Part shown: positions 59,001 through 64,000 of the stretch, one piece after another
Layout of the letters: each line of letters begins with the position of its first letter
Numbering within the stretch: position 1 is the stretch's first letter
From: Citrus sinensis
Taxonomy: Eukaryota; Streptophyta; Magnoliopsida; Sapindales; Rutaceae
Assembly: GCF_022201045.2 (NCBI RefSeq)
Contig: NC_068559.1
Coordinates: 25,737,501 to 25,801,500 of the forward strand
DNA: 64,000 bases
Direction of reading: 5' to 3'
Translations under genes and position numbers: made by a program
The notes under the pieces: generated by a model
Databases searched by the model: none
Told to the model about the DNA's origin: nothing
Seen by the model: the letters and a program-made list of their open reading frames with translations, nothing else

Positions 59001-62000
59001 TACTCAGCTTGCTGACGAAAAGAGGCAAGTAGAAGTTGGCAAGAAAAATGTTGAAGAAGAGTTGGAGAAAGCAATAGAGGAAGCTCATATCCAAACTAGC
59101 AAGTTTGCAGAAGCTTGTGCAAGCAGGAAGTCACTTGAAGATGAGATGTCAGTGGCAAAGAATAATATGTCGGTGCTAATCTGTGAGAAAGAGGAGGCTC
59201 AAGCTAGCGGAGCTGCTGCAGTAGTAGAACTAGAGCAAGTAAGAGAGGAATTTGCTTCTCAGACCAGTAAACTAACGGAGGCATATAAAACAATAAAGTC
59301 TCTTGAAGATTCCCTGGCCCAGGTAGAAGCCAATGTAGCAATGCTGACTGAACAAAATAAAGAAGAGGCTCAGGCTAGCGGAGCTGCGGCAGTGTTAGAA
59401 CTAGAGCAAGTAAGAGAGGAATTTGTTTCTCAGACGAGCAAACTAACAGAGGCTTATACAACAATAAAGTCTCTTGAAGATGCCCTATCCCAGGTCGAAG
59501 CCAATGTAGCAGTGCTGACTGAACAAAATAATGTTTTACAAGTTGGCAAAACCACATTGGAGAATGAGCTGCAGATGCTGAAAGATGAGGCAGGCTCCCA
59601 GGCTGTTAAGCTGGCAGATGCGCATACAACTATAAAATCAATGGAAGATGCACTGTTGAAGGCAAAGAATGATATTTCTGTCCTTGAAGGTGAAAAAAGA
59701 ATTTCTGACCAGGAGGTATCAGCACTTAATTCCAAGTTGAATGCATGCAGGGATGAGCTGGCTGGAACAATTGGCAGCTTAGAGAGCAGGTCGGTTGAGC
59801 TTATTGGACATCTTAATGATCTTCAAATGCATATGAAAGATGAGAGGTTGTTATCTGCAGTGAAATCGTGTTTTGAGCAGAAAATTGAGGGCTTGCAAAA
59901 TATGGAACTCATTGTTGAAGATATAAGAATTGGTGTTGTTGGCAAGGGTTCAGCCGTTACTGAGGTAATATGAGCCTCTTCCAAACACCCCCCCGACCCA
60001 GCCATCAAGGGTTGTCTCTAACATTTTTCAAGCTTTACATTGTCTAAGCTTTACATTTTTCAAGTTCTCTGTTCTGTTGTCTCTTTCTCTAACATGTGCA
60101 TAATGACGTGTGGACACATTTATTCATTTTTATGTTTGGCTTAATTTGTTGACAGTTTCCTATTTTTAGCTTTATTTAACTTTTTAACTTGTTCCAGGGA
60201 AATTCAGATGTGACTAAATCCTTCATAGATGACATTGACAACATTGAGATGTATGATAATGAGGTGACAGTATTAGATGCCGATGATATAACTTCATGTT
60301 TTAGAAAGACTGCTGAAGGGTTCCAGATGAGAACCAAAATCCTTACGGACACGTTCGAACATTTCTCTGTTTCTATCGATGAGTTTATTGCTGCTCTATT
60401 GAGAAAACTGCAGACAACAAGGGATGAAGTTGTAAGAATGACTCAGTGCATGGATTCTTTAAGAGGAAAAGTTAAGAACTTGGAGGGGTGTAAACAGGAG
60501 CATGAGGAAGCTATGGTGCTGTTACAAAATGATGCTACAGTTTTATTGTCTGCTTGTATTGATGCTACAAGGGAACTGCAGTTTGAAGTCAAGAATAATC
60601 TACTAGAACTGAACTCTGTTCCGGAGCTTGAAAATTTGAACCGTGGTTTTTCTCAGCCAGAGAGCAAAGTTGATGGAGATGATACAACAGATCATCAGAA
60701 AAGCCTGCATGGCAACCGATACCATGAGGCAGCAGAAAATTTGTTATTTTCTGCAAGGAAAGCTCAGCCTCTTGCTAAATTATTTGAGATGACCAGTACT
60801 GTCGCAGCCTCTACAATTCAAGATTTGCAGAAGAAACTGCAAGACACCACAACAGCTTATGAAAAAGTTAAAGATGAAAGGGATCTACACCAAAATAAGG
60901 TTTCCAAGTTGGAGAGTGATGTAGATGCCTTAGAACACTCTTGTAAAGAGCTGAGGCTGAAAGTAGAGGATCTTGAAGCCAAAGAGGAAAAGTTGAAGGA
61001 AAATGAAGCAAAAATTTCATTGTTATATGATAGATTGTCAAGGAAAGAACAAGGTGAATAATTTCTCTCTCTCTCCCTCCCTATTTTTTTTTTTTGGCGG
61101 TTTGTTGTGCATGTCTATTTCACTTTTTCTCATTTATTAGTCCTCTGATAAGTTAAAGTTAATGCGGTATTGTTGCAGAGGCAGAAGGCCTTTTCCTGTC
61201 ACCTTTGCAGATAAGAAAACTTGTTGACAAAATATCTGGGATTGAAATCCCTTATGCAGAGTCAGCTGGAGATGAGGAACCTGAAAGTTCAGCTATTGTG
61301 AAGAAACTATTTTCAATTATCAATAGTGCAACTAAGTTGCCACATCAAATAGATTTATTAGAGCATGAGAAACAAGAACTGCAGTCAATCCTATCAACTC
61401 AAACTGCTGAAATTGAACATCTGAAGGGAGAAGTTGAAACACACATTAGAAATAAGCCGGACTTAGAAAAGACGAAAATAGAGTTTGCTGAGTTCACATT
61501 TGGTTTGGAAAAAATTGTTAATATGCTGGAAAGTAATGAATTTGTTGTCAACCAAAAATCTTCTGGATCAAAGGGGCTCTTAGCAGTACTAGAGAAGCAG
61601 ATTATGACCCTGCATTCAGACGCTGAAAATTCAAAATCCAAAGTCCAAGAACTTGGTAACAAGTTGCTTGAGAGCCAAAAAGAAGTTGATGACTTGACAA
61701 CAAAGGTAGATTTACTTGAAGAATCACTTCATGGCAGGAGAGATCAGCCAGAGATAGTCCAGGAAAGGAGCATCTTTGAAGCATCTTCACTGCCCACTGG
61801 GTCAGAAATATCTGAAGTTGAAGATGTGGTAAGAATTCTTGTTCGAAGTGTGTGACACATGTTTTATTGGCTCAATGTTGGATAGAGTTTAAAATTGCAG
61901 CAATTTTAGTGTATTGGCATCTGTAAGCTTAGACTTCAAGGTCTGGTTTATGCTTTATTTGTATGACGACTTTGTTCTTAATATCTTATTTTATAAATGG

Positions 62001-62677
62001 CTTGCTACCTGCTGGATTTAAATAACAAAGCACTAGTTTGGCATTAGATTAACAGTATAAATTGCCATTCTTCTAGATGCAGGGAACACTTGGGCAGAAA
62101 ACAATCTCTCCTGTTCCCTCCGCTGCTCACACAAGAACTATGCGGAAGGGATCCACTGACCATCTTACAATCAATATTGATTCTGAATCTGCTCGTCTGA
62201 TTAACAGCGAGGAAACTGACGAGGACAAAGGTATGCATCATAGTGTTCTCAGATTTCCCTGGATATTGTCTTAAAGGTCAGACAGTTTATACATTTCTTT
62301 TGCCATTTTTGTATCTCTTTCCTGCAGGCCATGTATTCAAGTCTCTTAACACATTGGGTCTAATTCCAAGACAAGGAAAGATGGTTGCAGACCGGATAGA
62401 CGGAATTTGGTAAGGCTCTAATTATATTTAAAACTTTCAGACGAAGATATTATAGCTATTTCTGTATTTTTTTTCCCTAATATTACACTGTTCTCTTCTA
62501 TATTCAGTTTTGAACAATATCCGACTGCTAGTGAATACTGTCTGTCTTAACTGAGTTGCCCTTAATATGTACAGGGTATCTGGTGGTCGACTTTTGATGA
62601 GTCGACCGGGAACAAGACTAGGTCTTATTGCCTACAGCCTTTTATTGCATATTTGGCTACTGGGAACCATTTTGTAA
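56083..62677 (+). CDS. TNO1: TNO1-like trans-Golgi-network long coiled-coil protein
   Basis: Eight exons (56083-56139, 56254-56550, 56650-59964, 60198-61053, 61179-61828, 62077-62230, 62328-62409, 62575-62677) encode 1,837 residues; every junction keeps frame. After an acidic N-terminus of about 80 residues, nearly the whole protein is heptad-rich coiled coil (for example EELEKAIEEAHIQTSKFAEA). It ends with a single C-terminal membrane anchor, LGLIAYSLLLHIWLLGTIL, two residues before the stop. This design, size and tail match TNO1, the Arabidopsis trans-Golgi protein that interacts with the syntaxin SYP41 and helps vacuolar trafficking and salt tolerance (At1g24460, from memory). The third exon alone is 3.3 kb. 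A 171-base in-frame tandem duplication lies at 59191-59532. Other long coiled-coil tethers are possible, but the tail-anchored layout favours TNO1. Confidence 0.82.
59191..59532 (+). repeat. 171-bp in-frame tandem duplication in the coiled coil
   Basis: Two adjacent 57-residue copies (59191-59361 and 59362-59532) both start EEAQASGAAAV and end LTEQN, with only a few residue changes. They are nearly identical at DNA level, so the duplication is recent or homogenised. At 57 residues the copy is eight heptads plus one residue, so the second copy shifts the heptad register by one. Confidence 0.9.
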
Positions 62678-63627
62678 CGAAGTCTGCGATCATCATCATC
62701 GTCAACGGCTGCTCCCATCTGGACCAGACCCACAGCATTTTCTCTTCAGCAATTGAAATTTGTATCATAGATAATTGTAGTGTTGTCATTTTTCTTTTTA
62801 CACTTCTTTCTAACTGTTTTAAATCTGTAGTGTTGCAGGCGCCTAAGAATATTCATACCATTCATTCTTTGCAATCGCATTTTAGGGTTGCAAAGAAACC
62901 AAGCTCAAAGCTTGTTACAATAATTTGTATTTATCCTTTTCTTTTTCCTTTTTCTGTTTCCGATTGGAATATTCAGCATATTAGGTTGTACTTTATAGTG
63001 CATGATATACTTATGGATGTAAAGAAACAACTTTTTCCTTGTAAGTTTTGTTTCAAAAATCTTCTATATTATTTACCTGTCGTCCCTGGTGAAGTTGGCA
63101 ACTTATTAACAGTATCATCCCAAAGCAAGGTGTTGCGTTGACCCCTGTGATTGGTGAAATGAGGTTTTGAAGGAAATTATTATAGAACTGAAGAAAAATT
63201 ACCACGGCGAGACCTTAACGGTGGATTTTAACGTCATGGACCTTAGATAGCTAAATGTCCAAAACTGCCCTTCAATCATCCACGTGTCAGAAAGCGGTGA
63301 AGTTTGAAAAGATAACGGATAACTGAAAAACAAAAGCAAGGAGGTATACGCTGATACACACACACACACACACATTTCAGTTATTGGTTTCTGGTTTATT
63401 TTTCCAGCCTTATTCTCCACTCCTGGGGATGATTTTCCTGTCTAAGTTTCCTGTCCTAGCATTCAAAAATAACGAAAAGCTGCTTTAAACCAAAAGGTAC
63501 ATATTCTCTCTACTCTATTGTCCTCATTCTTTTCATTTTTCTTTTTAAATCATTTTACGATGGATAAAAGAACTGGGATTCAGCAGATGAAAGTGCATCC
63601 ATTCGGTGTTGGAGGCTAATATCAATT
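62678..63627. other. TNO1-like 3' UTR and next gene's upstream region
   Basis: The first part is very likely 3' UTR. A (CA)n run lies at 63356-63374. A plus-strand open frame at 62653-63141 overlaps the end of the coding region and has no protein-like wording. A CT-rich leader-like region precedes the ATG at 63628. Confidence 0.5.
63356..63374. repeat. (CA)n microsatellite
   Basis: A pure ACACAC run in the intergenic space before the right-edge gene. Confidence 0.9.
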
Positions 63628-64000
63628 ATGGGATCACTGGCTATAAACCATTGCAGCACCGTAACATACCGTGCTTCTAACCGCCACCCACTTTGTCCAG
63701 ATTCTGCCTCGATGAGTATGTTTGAATTATTGTATTTTATTTTTCTTCATATTGTGTAGTCTTGCTTCTCGGTTAATTTGTTTGTTCAAAATTTTGATAC
63801 ATTTTGTTTAGGAGCAAAGTTTATTGGCCTTCATAACGCTGGAAAATCACATAACGTGAGATTTCTCATCTTGTTTTTAGTTTAACCTCAAAGCTAATGG
63901 CACCGACCAAATTCTAGTTCATTGATTGGAGACTGGAATTTCTATTTTTGAAGGTTTTAAAATTTCGGATGAGGACTTTTGCAAGTAAGAAGTCGGTGAA
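63628..64000 (+). CDS. Unidentified gene, first three exons, cut by the window edge
   Basis: Exons 63628-63715, 63812-63855 and 63954 onward join in frame and stay open to the window end, giving about 60 residues so far. The first exon is neutral and rich in Ser, Asn, His and Cys; exon 3 is strongly basic (LKFRMRTFASKKSVK). The introns have GTATGT and GTGAGA donors and AG acceptors. A poorly structured N-terminus with almost no acidic residue fits a plastid or mitochondrial targeting peptide, but this is only suggestive. I do not recognise the protein. The exon calls rest on splice sites and frame only, without family support. Confidence 0.45.

Noticed and set aside
62653-63141. 162-residue plus-strand open frame
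   Set aside because: It overlaps the end of the TNO1-like coding region and its 3' UTR, has low-complexity hydrophobic composition and no recognisable domain.
1-64000. tRNA, rRNA or snRNA genes
   Set aside because: I scanned for B-box-like GGTTCGANNCC and cloverleaf context; the few partial matches (for example near 38340) lack the rest of a tRNA. A covariance-model search would be decisive.

Overview
The window is plant nuclear DNA, almost certainly from a woody eudicot. It has GT-AG spliced genes with short introns, AT-rich intergenic DNA, many small DNA-transposon relics, LTR fragments, and protein families limited to land plants (GRAS, type-B response regulator, WVD2/TPX2-like, malectin-like LRR kinase, plastid HHL1). 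The proteins and repeats look Citrus/Sapindales-like to me, but that is an impression only; I could not run a search. I found no complete autonomous transposon, CRISPR array, bacterial operon or RNA gene.

Layout. 0.6-2.2 kb: intronless GRAS regulator (+) preceded by a tiny uORF. 2.8-4.4 kb: HHL1, a photosystem II protection protein (+, 5 exons). 4.9-7.6 kb: CYP71-clan cytochrome P450 (-, 2 exons). 7.7-17.1 kb: gene-free block with a Copia 3' remnant, a Harbinger/Tourist-like MITE split by a hAT-like element, a hAT-like element with a perfect 8-bp target duplication inside an older inverted-arm element, a P450 fragment, and a second hAT-like element itself split by the MITE. 17.3-18.1 kb: organellar small heat-shock protein (+). 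19.1-22.8 kb: WVD2-like/TPX2 microtubule protein (+, 10 exons). 23.7-28.6 kb: type-B response regulator ARR11-like (-, 5 exons). 29-35 kb: intergenic DNA with TIR elements and a 113-bp tandem duplication. 35.7-37.2 kb: AIRP2-like RING E3 (-, 5 exons). 37-42.5 kb: intergenic with a solo LTR. 42.5-47.2 kb: malectin-like LRR receptor kinase (+, 15 exons). 49.1-50.8 kb: second AIRP2-like RING gene (+), with the same exon plan as the first. 52.2-54.3 kb: chimeric proline-rich/GDSL lipase (-). 56.1-62.7 kb: TNO1-like coiled-coil TGN protein (+, 8 exons). 63.6 kb to the edge: first exons of an unidentified gene.

The genes are independent plant genes, not a pathway cluster. The clearest organisational signal is ancestral order. 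HHL1, ARR11 and the LRR kinase correspond, from memory, to three consecutive Arabidopsis loci (At1g67700, At1g67710, At1g67720). The RING/TNO1 pair resembles At1g24440/At1g24460, so this window may keep together what Arabidopsis split between duplicated segments. Exon boundaries were placed by hand from splice consensus, reading phase and family conservation; exon lengths were checked for frame.
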